Shown: positions 36,501-43,460 of the stretch, piece by piece | Layout of the letters: each line of letters starts with the position of its first letter | Numbering within the stretch: the first letter of the stretch is position 1 | NCBI RefSeq assembly: GCF_036880405.1 | Contig: NZ_JBAJJM010000010.1 | Coordinates: forward strand, 79,681-143,680 | Origin: Mannheimia indoligenes | GTDB lineage: Bacteria > Pseudomonadota > Gammaproteobacteria > Enterobacterales > Pasteurellaceae | Direction: 5' to 3' | DNA length: 64,000 nucleotides | Made by a program: the position numbers and the translations under genes | Notes under the pieces: generated by a model | The model's database searches: none | The model's input: only the letters and a program-made list of their open reading frames with translations | What the model was told of the DNA's origin: nothing

Positions 36501-37004
36501 CCCACGCACCGCATATTCGCCATATTCCAGCACCTGATCCACCGCCCGATAGCCGGCATTTTCCAACTGCAAACGCAGGTTTTGAATCGAAAAACGGTCG
36601 CCTTTTTTAATCAGTAGCACATTGTTGGCGAGATAGCTCGGCGGGCAGACTTTCTGCATTAAGGTATTGATTGGCAACAGAAAAATCTGCTTACGCCCTT
36701 GTTGTAGCTCAAACAGGGCGGACAGCCGGGAAGAGATAATATCTTGGTGTGGTGAGAAATTATCGTAGGGCAAGGTTTCCCAGTCGGGAAAAAGTTGCAC
36801 CGGCAGATTGGCAAATTGCGGTAGCGATTTTTCCAGCCGTAACGCCGTGCGGGTATCAGGGGTAACGACCACCGTTAAGCCGTTAAACTGTTGAGCGGCT
36901 TGGCTAATCGCAAGTGTATCGGAATGGCCGACAAGGTTGCCGAGGGTTTGGTGATCTTGAAAATTGCCGCCAATTTGTGGCAGATTAAGTGAAATTAGAG
37001 ACAT
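33555..37004 (-). CDS. mfd: Transcription-repair coupling factor Mfd
   Basis: 1149 residues, full length. UvrB-homology N-terminal module (LPYDNFSPHQDIISSRL), RNA-polymerase-interacting domain (GQAVVHLENGVGRYGG), RecG-like translocase with Walker A CGDVGFGKTEVA, DEEH box VIDEEHRFGV, and motifs SATPIPRT-like TLTATPIPRTLN and GRVGRS, then a TRCF C-terminal domain. It removes stalled RNA polymerase and recruits UvrA. Starts 150 bp from divergent tyrP. Confidence 0.97.
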   Translation of the reverse strand: MSLISLNLPQIGGNFQDHQTLGNLVGHSDTLAISQAAQQFNGLTVVVTPDTRTALRLEKSLPQFANLPVQLFPDWETLPYDNFSPHQDIISSRLSALFELQQGRKQIFLLPINTLMQKVCPPSYLANNVLLIKKGDRFSIQNLRLQLENAGYRAVDQVLEYGEYAVRGAILDLYPMGADEPFRLDFFDDEIDTIRTFDVDSQRTKAEIAEINLLPAHEFPTDSNGIEHFRAKFRETFGEIRREPEHIYQQVSKGILNAGIEYWQSLFFVEMASLFDYLNPNTLFITYADIQQKAEQFQQDIQNRFESRRVDPMRPLLPPSDLWFAIDEVNRWLKGYPRLTITAEKIRKSAAKMNANVANLPDLAIQSGAKEPFAAFQQFRQKFKGDILFSVESEGRRETLLDLLAPLGVKPKQILQISDEIEPLALMISNLDQGFVIETSGRDLAIICETDLLGEKVQQKRSEKNRKTVNPDTLIRNLAELKIGQAVVHLENGVGRYGGLTVLDAGGMKAEYLVLHYANDAKLYVPVASLHLISRYIGGADESAPLHKLGSEAWAKTRQKAAEKIRDVAAELLDVYAKRESQTGFAFSYDKAEFDRFSATFPYEETDDQKMAINAVISDMCQAKAMDRLVCGDVGFGKTEVAIRATFLAVMNHKQVAILAPTTLLAQQHYENFKDRFANYPVNAEVLSRFKTAKEQKAILEKVAEGKVDILVGTHKLLQDDVAFRDLGLLVIDEEHRFGVRQKEKIKQLRANVDILTLTATPIPRTLNMALNGMRDLSIIASPPARRLSIKTFVRQSDEAVIREAILREILRGGQVYYLHNDVATIENCAEKLSQLVPEARVVIGHGQMRERELERVMSDFYHQRFNLLVCSTIIETGIDVPTANTIIIERADKFGLAQLHQLRGRVGRSHHQAYAYMLTPHPKTLTKDAEQRLEAMSTIDNLGAGFALATHDLEIRGAGELLGSEQSGQIESIGFSLYMDLLENAVKALQEGREPTLDEITQNQVEIELRVPALLPDDYLPDVNMRLSFYKRIASSESFDQLKDLKIELIDRFGLLPEATKNLFAITQLRLAAQPLGLKKIDAGINGGYLEFKPTAQPDPMKFIQLIQKQPAVYSFEGAVKFKFRLPLEENSKRLEFVENLLKEIIDG

Positions 37005-37165
37005 ACAAGCGGTCTATTTTTGATAAAAAATTACAAATTGTCTCTAGTTTACTAAAGCAAACCAGATTGTGCAAAATAAGCTGAAAAATTATTCTATCTC
37101 TCCCGATAGCATTGCTGAAAATTTCTGATAGAATAAATTCCCTTTTTAATTTACTCAAAAAAACT

Positions 37166-38383
37166 ATGAAAAATAAAATCTTAGGAAGTGCATTAATGAT
37201 TGCAGGCACCACAATCGGTGCGGGTATGCTTGCAATGCCGCTAACCTCTGCGGGTATGGGTTTTGGTGCAACTGCTTTATTACTCATTGGGTTATGGGCA
37301 TTATTGGCTTATACAGGCTTGTTATTTATGGAGGTATATCAAACCGCTCCACAAAAAGATGTGGGGGTAGCAAGCCTCGCGGAGCAGTATTTTGGTTTGT
37401 TCGGACGTGCTTTAGCGACTTTTAGCTTGCTTGTTCTACTCTATGCGTTACTCTCAGCTTATATTACCGGTGGTGGTTCACTGCTTAGTGGTATTATGCC
37501 GGAAATGGTAGATGCTGATATGAAACTTAAAATCAGCATTTTAATTTTTACAGTGGTATTAGGTGCCTTTGTTGTAGTTGGTGTGAAATCCGTTGATGGT
37601 TTAACCCGAGTGCTATTTCTTGGAAAAATCATCGCTTTCATTGCTGTGTTAGTGATGATGTTACCAAAAGCGAAACTAGAAAACTTAACAGCCATTCCGT
37701 TAGATAATTTATTAGTGCTTTCTGCTGTGCCTATTTTCTTTACGGCATTTGGTTTCCACGTAATTATGGGGACTATCAATACCTATTTAGATGCTGATAT
37801 CGGCAAAATTCGTAAATCGATTTATATCGGTACGGCTATTCCGTTAGTTGCTTATTTATTATGGCAATTGGCTACGCACGGTGTATTAAGTCAAAACGAA
37901 TTTACGACTATTTTAAAACAAGACCCTACTTTAAACGGCTTAGTAACTGCAACCAGCCAAATTACAGGTAGCACAATTTTAGGCGAAATGGTTCGTTTGT
38001 TCTCTGTACTTGCATTAATTACCTCATTCTTAGGTGTTTCGATGGGTATTTTTGAAGGTGTGGGCGATTTATTAAAACGCTTAAACTTACCAACTAACCG
38101 CTTATGGCTGACTATTGCGACCTTCACGCCGCCACTGTTGTTTGCGTTGTTCTATCCGGATGGTTTTATTATGGCTTTAGGTTATGCAGGTTTATTATTT
38201 GCCTTTTACGGAATGATTTTACCTATCGGTTTGGCGTGGAAAGCTCGTAGACAGCACCCAAATCTGCCTTACCGTGTAATTGGCGGTAATTTAGCCTTAG
38301 TTATCGCCTTAATCGCAGGTATTTGCATTATGGTCATTCCATTTTTAATTCAGCTGGGTTATTTACCACAAGCTGTGGGTTAA
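37166..38383 (+). CDS. tyrP: Tyrosine-specific transport protein
   Basis: 405 residues from the ATG at 37166 (MKNKILGSALMIAGTTIGAG); the 18 codons before it overlap the mfd promoter region. HAAAP family with eleven membrane segments and the N-terminal AGTTIGAGMLAMPL substrate loop. Proton symport of tyrosine; close relatives carry tryptophan, so specificity is by similarity. Monocistronic with its own terminator. Confidence 0.9.
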   Translation: MKNKILGSALMIAGTTIGAGMLAMPLTSAGMGFGATALLLIGLWALLAYTGLLFMEVYQTAPQKDVGVASLAEQYFGLFGRALATFSLLVLLYALLSAYITGGGSLLSGIMPEMVDADMKLKISILIFTVVLGAFVVVGVKSVDGLTRVLFLGKIIAFIAVLVMMLPKAKLENLTAIPLDNLLVLSAVPIFFTAFGFHVIMGTINTYLDADIGKIRKSIYIGTAIPLVAYLLWQLATHGVLSQNEFTTILKQDPTLNGLVTATSQITGSTILGEMVRLFSVLALITSFLGVSMGIFEGVGDLLKRLNLPTNRLWLTIATFTPPLLFALFYPDGFIMALGYAGLLFAFYGMILPIGLAWKARRQHPNLPYRVIGGNLALVIALIAGICIMVIPFLIQLGYLPQAVG

Positions 38384-38392
38384 TAAACCGAT

Positions 38393-38420
38393 AAAGGCTA
38401 CGATTTATCGTAGCCTTTTT
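38393..38420. terminator. Terminator of tyrP
   Basis: AAAGGCTACGAT / ATCGTAGCCTTT stem with T-run; a USS follows it between tyrP and convergent hutX. Confidence 0.88.
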
Positions 38421-38453
38421 ACAAGCGGTTAAATTTGAGTAATCTTTTGCAAG

Positions 38454-38966
38454 TTAGCCGATTAATTTATATAACGCCCTGATTTGATCTTCTTTTAATG
38501 CCCCACCTACTTTTTCTCTGCCGACAAAAATCTTAAACATCGCATTCCCTTTTTTGTTGATAAACACCAACGAAACCGTGCGTTTTCCTCTAAATGGGCG
38601 GTCTAATAGATAAATCTTGGCACAATTTTCATAGCGTAAATGCCCTTGTAAACCGCCATTTTCTTTGTGTTCAAAATTGTAAAATCCACGAGAAATTGAA
38701 CCGCTTGGTAATTTGCCAACAAACTCAACAATCGCATCTTCCGTATGCGAAATAAAGGTAATTGCATCGTCCCATTCGTGAATTTCTTGTAGAATTTCAG
38801 CAAAGCGTTCCCCATCTGTTACTTTAAGCATATCCGGTGGCAGGTTAAGTATTACATCTTCCAGCGAACATTGATATTTTGAAGCAACCATCTCTAAAAT
38901 TTGACCTGAATTTTCATTTAATTCATTGCGTAAAGCGGTTTGTTGTTCTTGAGTTAGCACTGACAT
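38454..38966 (-). CDS. hutX: Cytosolic heme carrier HutX
   Basis: 170 residues from the ATG at 38966, preceded by AAGGAGA; the longer frame adds 11 unneeded codons. HutX/HuvX family (LPPDMLKVTDGERFAEILQEI, KIYLLDRPFRGKRTVSLVFI). Known role: binds heme after import and hands it to HutZ. Third gene of the heme operon, behind a terminator-like hairpin after the receptor gene. Confidence 0.9.
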   Translation of the reverse strand: MSVLTQEQQTALRNELNENSGQILEMVASKYQCSLEDVILNLPPDMLKVTDGERFAEILQEIHEWDDAITFISHTEDAIVEFVGKLPSGSISRGFYNFEHKENGGLQGHLRYENCAKIYLLDRPFRGKRTVSLVFINKKGNAMFKIFVGREKVGGALKEDQIRALYKLIG

Positions 38967-38982
38967 TGTTTCTCCTTTAATC

Positions 38983-39012
38983 AGATAAAAATCGGACACA
39001 TTAATGTGTCCG
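38983..39012 (-). terminator. Terminator-like hairpin between receptor and hutX
   Basis: CGGACACA-TTAA-TGTGTCCG (38993-39012), on the minus strand followed by ATTTTTATC. Because hutX starts 17 bp later, it probably works as an attenuator of hutX. Confidence 0.75.
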
Positions 39013-39021
39013 AATACTTGA

Positions 39022-41340
39022 TTAGAACTTAATCTCTATTGATGCTGAGTAATTACGACCCGGTGCATAGAAACGCTGTAAACCTTTTCCGTCTCTATCT
39101 ACTACATTGGTTGTGCTATTTGCATTAATACCTCTTAAGGCGTCCCAAGTGTGGTAGGTTCGGTTAAACAGGTTATAGACACCCGCCCTTAACGTAATAT
39201 TTTTAGTCGCTTTATAGTATCCAAAAAGATCAAACACATAGGCTGATTTATTGAGATATTTATAGGTGGTAACTTTGGGAGCATAGCCTCTTGAACTATA
39301 AACATTTTCAACCACCTGAGCATCTTTGGCTTTTTTCGCTCCAAGATAAGTTAAGCGATTGAAAATACCCCATTTACCACTCGTATCTTCGTAATCTAAA
39401 CCCAAAATCGCTTTAACAGGTTGAATAGATAATAAGCTACTTTCGGTAGAAAGTTTCCCTTTACTATAACCAACTGCACCTGATACTTTCCAGCCATTCA
39501 AATGTTCTGTAAATGAGCCAAGATTGAGAGCTAATTTTGCTTCCAATCCCCTAATTCGGGCTTTATCAATATTGACCATTTGCTGTCTAGGTGTTTCAAA
39601 ATATCTTGAACAACCATAATAAGCACATTGTCTATAGTAAATATTGTAGTTTTTAACGATAGTTTCTTGCTCAAATAAGAAATCTTTATAGTTGCTTTGA
39701 TAAAGATTTAAATCAAAGCTCCCTTTCTTATCTTCCGCAGTAACTGAAAGCGTATGAGTAATGCTACGCTCAGCTCTTAAATCAGGGTTAGATTGCCATT
39801 TTCCATAAGGGCTATCAAAGGTAAAATACATCTCTGATGCAGTTGGAATACGGTAACCTGAGCCAACGTTATAACCCACTTTCCAAACATCATTAAGCTG
39901 AGCTTCTAAATCAAGAAAGCTACTTACTGTTTTAAAAATAGCCTTATCAGGCTTACCCTCACGTTTACACGCGGCACTGCAAGCTGCATTTAACTCTTGC
40001 GGCGTTAATTTTTCATAATTAAAACGTGAACCAAACTGAGCGGTAATAATAGGCGACCAGTTATCAAATGTAGGATTCCAGACTACTTTATCCTTAATCG
40101 TTACTCCTAACTGAGTTGTTCTTACAGGATACTGAATAGTGTATTCACTGGTTGGTGCCCCAATAATCGTATCATAATTGATGTTTTTAAAATCCCGTCT
40201 ACCGACAAAGGCTGACACCGAAAGCTGATGTTCACCCAAGGCTTTATAAGGAAACTCAAACGGCTGGCTATCCGCTTGCATACTCACTCGAGTATATTTT
40301 GTTTTCATTCGGCGATCATAAATTTCCATCAACTCTTTGGGATTGCTCTGGTTTGTGAGAAAGTTCCAAGATCTGAGACCTTTATAATTTACTGCTGCCA
40401 AATCTGTATATTGGTAGTCAATATCGGTTTTAAATAATGCTAAATACTTAGATTCAGGGGTAAAAGCGTAATTTACATTCGCATTAATACGCTTGTTCTG
40501 ATCATCAGCTTCACGCCATAATGAGCCTATTGAAGTATAAGAAAGCTCGTCAGTATAACGGCTACCTTTTTGTCCATTAATCGAAAAAGCAACTCTATGC
40601 TCCGGGTTAAAGGCATAACCTAACTTGAATAAATAATTGTTGGTACGATGTCTTACCGGATCCGGCTTTTGTCTGGCACTAAATAATTCAATATCGCCAC
40701 GCCCGTTACTCTTGAGCTCGTGCCCTGCTCGATGGGAATAGAGCAATGCAACATCCAACTTTTCACCAAGATAGCCGACACCAACCGTTTTAACCCATTC
40801 TCTGTTTTTACTTGAATAGCCTGCTTTCGCTAAACCACCAAATCGATTTCCATTAGATACTAAATCAACTGCATCTAAGGTTTTATAGTTTACCGAACCG
40901 CCTAACGAACCACTGCCACTATTAAAAGAGTTTGCTCCTCGATAAATATCAATACCCGTTGTTAATTCAGGATCAATACTTAGTCTGGAAGAGTTAAAAT
41001 TACCATAGCGACCATATAATGAGTTTTCTTCCGAATCAGGCAAAGAAACCCCATCTATACTAATACCAACACGGTTTCCCTCAACGCCCCTCATTGCAAA
41101 ACCTTTTAGATGGCGACCATTATCACTAATACCGACATCTGTTGTATAGCGAACAAGATCTCGGCTATCATTGATCATCTCTTGCTGAACTGCCTTACGT
41201 GATTTCTGAATTAAATTTGCCTTAGTTTCTTTTTCCGTAACCACAACTTGCTCAAGTTCTACCGCTTCCTCAGCGAATACAGGCTGAATTGCAAAAAAAC
41301 TGAAAAAAAGACCGCTTGCAATAGATTGTTTTTTATTCAT
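39022..41340 (-). CDS. TonB-dependent heme/hemoprotein receptor
   Basis: 772 residues. Signal peptide to about residue 23 (VFAEEAVE), TonB box EQVVVTEK, plug domain (GFAMRGVEGNRVGISIDGV, LGGSVNYKT) and a 22-strand barrel ending in a C-terminal aromatic (SIEIKF). The heme-receptor boxes are visible as GYRIPTASEMYF (FRAP-like) and NPDL (NPEL-like). Two close cysteine pairs (CSAAC and CAYYGC) lie in predicted outer loops. Paired with the surface lipoprotein upstream, like HpuA-HpuB or hemophilin-receptor systems, so a hemoprotein or hemophore-like ligand is likely; exact substrate unknown. A USS is in the signal-peptide codons. Confidence 0.88.
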   Translation of the reverse strand: MNKKQSIASGLFFSFFAIQPVFAEEAVELEQVVVTEKETKANLIQKSRKAVQQEMINDSRDLVRYTTDVGISDNGRHLKGFAMRGVEGNRVGISIDGVSLPDSEENSLYGRYGNFNSSRLSIDPELTTGIDIYRGANSFNSGSGSLGGSVNYKTLDAVDLVSNGNRFGGLAKAGYSSKNREWVKTVGVGYLGEKLDVALLYSHRAGHELKSNGRGDIELFSARQKPDPVRHRTNNYLFKLGYAFNPEHRVAFSINGQKGSRYTDELSYTSIGSLWREADDQNKRINANVNYAFTPESKYLALFKTDIDYQYTDLAAVNYKGLRSWNFLTNQSNPKELMEIYDRRMKTKYTRVSMQADSQPFEFPYKALGEHQLSVSAFVGRRDFKNINYDTIIGAPTSEYTIQYPVRTTQLGVTIKDKVVWNPTFDNWSPIITAQFGSRFNYEKLTPQELNAACSAACKREGKPDKAIFKTVSSFLDLEAQLNDVWKVGYNVGSGYRIPTASEMYFTFDSPYGKWQSNPDLRAERSITHTLSVTAEDKKGSFDLNLYQSNYKDFLFEQETIVKNYNIYYRQCAYYGCSRYFETPRQQMVNIDKARIRGLEAKLALNLGSFTEHLNGWKVSGAVGYSKGKLSTESSLLSIQPVKAILGLDYEDTSGKWGIFNRLTYLGAKKAKDAQVVENVYSSRGYAPKVTTYKYLNKSAYVFDLFGYYKATKNITLRAGVYNLFNRTYHTWDALRGINANSTTNVVDRDGKGLQRFYAPGRNYSASIEIKF

Positions 41341-41356
41341 ATCAAATCCTATTTTG

Positions 41357-41381
41357 CTCCCCTTTTAAAATTAAAGGGGAG
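41357..41381 (-). other. Intra-operon hairpin between lipoprotein and receptor genes
   Basis: CTCCCCTTT (41357-41365) pairs with AAAGGGGAG (41373-41381). On the minus strand only CAAAATAGG follows, so partial termination or 3'-end protection of the lipoprotein mRNA is likely. Confidence 0.65.
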
Positions 41382-41389
41382 AGCCTTTT

Positions 41390-42625
41390 TTACTGTTTCG
41401 TTACACCAAATACACCCTGAACTTTATCTGATTGGTAAATACCTGATAGATATTTCGCATCATCGCCAAAGAAACCGGCTTGCATTTTGACCTCTTTATT
41501 TTCATTAGCAACTCCCGAAATAGAGTTCTCGGTGATTTTACTGTCAAAAGTGTAAGCCTCCACCCTCGTACTTGCCGTACGACCATTTTGAGCTGCCGCA
41601 AACTCTGTGTTTAATTCAACACGAGCTGTTTTATCTGCAAAATTCACTTTAGCATAAGCTGACCCGCTGTCTGCCCCCCAAGAACCATATTTATGCGAAA
41701 CTTGCCCCACATTTCCTAAATAAGTAAATATCCCTTCTTTAGGCATATTAGAAACCTCTGTGGCTTTACCTTGTGAATACACATAACCTTTTTCCGTTCC
41801 TTCGTGGTGATAAACGCCATAACGGACAGTTGCACCAGAGTGATCCGATCGGCTTGCTCCCCCTAAATTATTTCTCCAGCCGGGATATACAGCATCAATA
41901 CCAACATCAACTGCATTCCCTCTATCATCAATTACCGTAATATAACTAATTCCTTCTCGAGTATCCGGAGCATCTATAGATGAAACTGTGCCATCTTTAT
42001 CTTTTACCAAAACACCACCAGAGAGTTTACCGCTCGCTGCCGTCATTTTTCCTGAGGCTCCCCCAAAGATTTTATCGCTAATTGGTGCTCGAGATTTTGC
42101 CTCTTCTAAATCTGCTTTCGCTTTATTTAAGTCCTCTTGTGCTTTTGCTGCATCTTCTTGTGCTTTTTGAGCATTATTAATTGCATCGTTAGCTTTTTTA
42201 GCTGCGTCATCTGCCTGCTTTTTAATGGCTGCCACTTCTTCTTGAGATTTAGCCAAAGCCTCTGCCAATCTAGCATCACCAGCCTCTGTTGCCGCTTTGA
42301 TAGCATTTTTTAATTGTTCGTCTAATTGTTGTACTAATTCTGCTGTTTTCGCTTCATTCCCCTTAGCTTCTGCTAATTGGCCTTCTAATTTTTCAATTTC
42401 ACTTTTACTGGCAGATTGAGATGAAGCCAGCTTATTTTGCAAGCGTTGTAATGTACTTTGTAGATCAAACAAAGAGGAATTTAGATCCGTTACTTCGCTT
42501 TTTAGAATTTCATACTCTTGTTTATCTACTTTGTTATTAGAGCTACCACTAGAACTGCTGGAAGAACAAGCTGACATACCTAACGCACAAAGAACGGCAA
42601 AGGTTGATAATATTATTTTTTTCAT
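41390..42625 (-). CDS. Surface lipoprotein with coiled-coil stalk and TbpB/HpuA-like barrel (putative heme-acquisition partner)
   Basis: 411 residues from the ATG at 42625 (AAGGGG site 7 nt upstream). Lipoprotein signal with LGMSAC, lipidated Cys20, and a Ser/Gly/Asn linker (21-32). Residues about 33-179 are one continuous predicted helix rich in A, E, K, Q and L with heptad-like spacing. Residues about 187-411 are glycine- and beta-rich and end ...GFFGDDAKYLSGIY...GVFG, as in the barrels of TbpB, HpuA and other Slam-exported lipoproteins. First gene of the operon with a TonB receptor and hutX, beside a Fur-like box. Function in heme capture is inferred from context; no Slam gene is in the window. 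The long stalk is unusual for HpuA-like proteins. Confidence 0.78.
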   Translation of the reverse strand: MKKIILSTFAVLCALGMSACSSSSSSGSSNNKVDKQEYEILKSEVTDLNSSLFDLQSTLQRLQNKLASSQSASKSEIEKLEGQLAEAKGNEAKTAELVQQLDEQLKNAIKAATEAGDARLAEALAKSQEEVAAIKKQADDAAKKANDAINNAQKAQEDAAKAQEDLNKAKADLEEAKSRAPISDKIFGGASGKMTAASGKLSGGVLVKDKDGTVSSIDAPDTREGISYITVIDDRGNAVDVGIDAVYPGWRNNLGGASRSDHSGATVRYGVYHHEGTEKGYVYSQGKATEVSNMPKEGIFTYLGNVGQVSHKYGSWGADSGSAYAKVNFADKTARVELNTEFAAAQNGRTASTRVEAYTFDSKITENSISGVANENKEVKMQAGFFGDDAKYLSGIYQSDKVQGVFGVTKQ

Positions 42626-42711
42626 ACAAATCCCCTTAGGTTTATTCAATTTTAATAAGCATTCAATAATATAAATATCGGCAAGGAATATAATTCAAAT
42701 AAAAACTATTT

Positions 42712-42730
42712 TCAATATCATTCTTATTGA
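42712..42730. promoter_or_regulatory. Fur-like dyad in the heme-locus divergent region
   Basis: TCAATATCATTCTTATTGA: outer arms TCAATA/TATTGA with an ATCATT core. It overlaps the candidate hutZ -35 and sits 87 bp from the lipoprotein start. Confidence 0.55.
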
Positions 42731-42756
42731 TCGAACGCTCATTTTTTCAATATAAT
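42727..42756 (+). promoter_or_regulatory. Candidate promoter of hutZ
   Basis: -35 TTGATC (42727-42732), 18-bp spacer, -10 TATAAT (42751-42756). Confidence 0.6.
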
Positions 42757-42791
42757 AAATAGGCTAACCCAATCATTAATAAGGAGAAATA

Positions 42792-43310
42792 ATGACAACA
42801 AACCGCCAAGAGGTTTTACAAAACCGTTTAGGTCCTGAACTAGAAGAACTAAAACAACAAATTAAGACGATTGTAATGGCAACAACAGATAAAGATGGCA
42901 CTCCAAATGTGAGCTATGCTCCTTTTGTTATTCACAATGGCGAATATAAAGTGCTTATTTCAATTATTGCCCGCCACGCACGAAATTTGCAGGAAATCCC
43001 TAAAGTTTCCCTAATGCTGATTGAAGATGAAAACAAAAGTCGCCAAATTTTTGCACGTCGTCGTTTAACCTTTGATGCAACAGCCCGTATTATTGAACGC
43101 GATCAAGAGGAATGGAATATAAGCATTAATGCACTTAAAGCCAGACACGGTGAATTAATTGATGATCTATCTAATATGCAAGATTTCAAACTCTTTAGCT
43201 TTAAACCAACCGCAGGTTTATTTGTGAAAGGTTTTGGACAAGCATTTGATGTTGGCGTTGATGATTTAATCAGCTTAGTACATCTCGATCAAGGACACCA
43301 AACCCTATAA
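42792..43310 (+). CDS. hutZ: Heme utilization protein HutZ/HugZ (heme-degrading, split-barrel)
   Basis: 172 residues of the pyridoxamine-oxidase-like split barrel (MATTDKDGTPNVSYAPFV), with the family C-terminal motif HLDQGHQ holding the heme-iron histidine. Known relatives break down heme or bind it after delivery by HutX. Divergent from the lipoprotein-receptor-hutX operon; AAGGAGA before the ATG. Confidence 0.9.
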   Translation: MTTNRQEVLQNRLGPELEELKQQIKTIVMATTDKDGTPNVSYAPFVIHNGEYKVLISIIARHARNLQEIPKVSLMLIEDENKSRQIFARRRLTFDATARIIERDQEEWNISINALKARHGELIDDLSNMQDFKLFSFKPTAGLFVKGFGQAFDVGVDDLISLVHLDQGHQTL

Positions 43311-43324
43311 TTTCAGTACTTCCT

Positions 43325-43363
43325 AAACGGCTATAAATGGCAATATTTATAGCCGTTTTGTTT
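43325..43363 (+). terminator. Terminator of hutZ
   Basis: AAACGGCTATAAAT (43325-43338) pairs with ATTTATAGCCGTTT (43345-43358), followed by TGTTT. A USS follows. Confidence 0.8.
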
Positions 43364-43460
43364 GATACAAGCGGTCATATTTCTTGGAAAATTTGCAATA
43401 AATTTAGTACAATAACCAGCACTATTCTAGTGGCAGAATGCCAATCAACAAGGAAATCCT

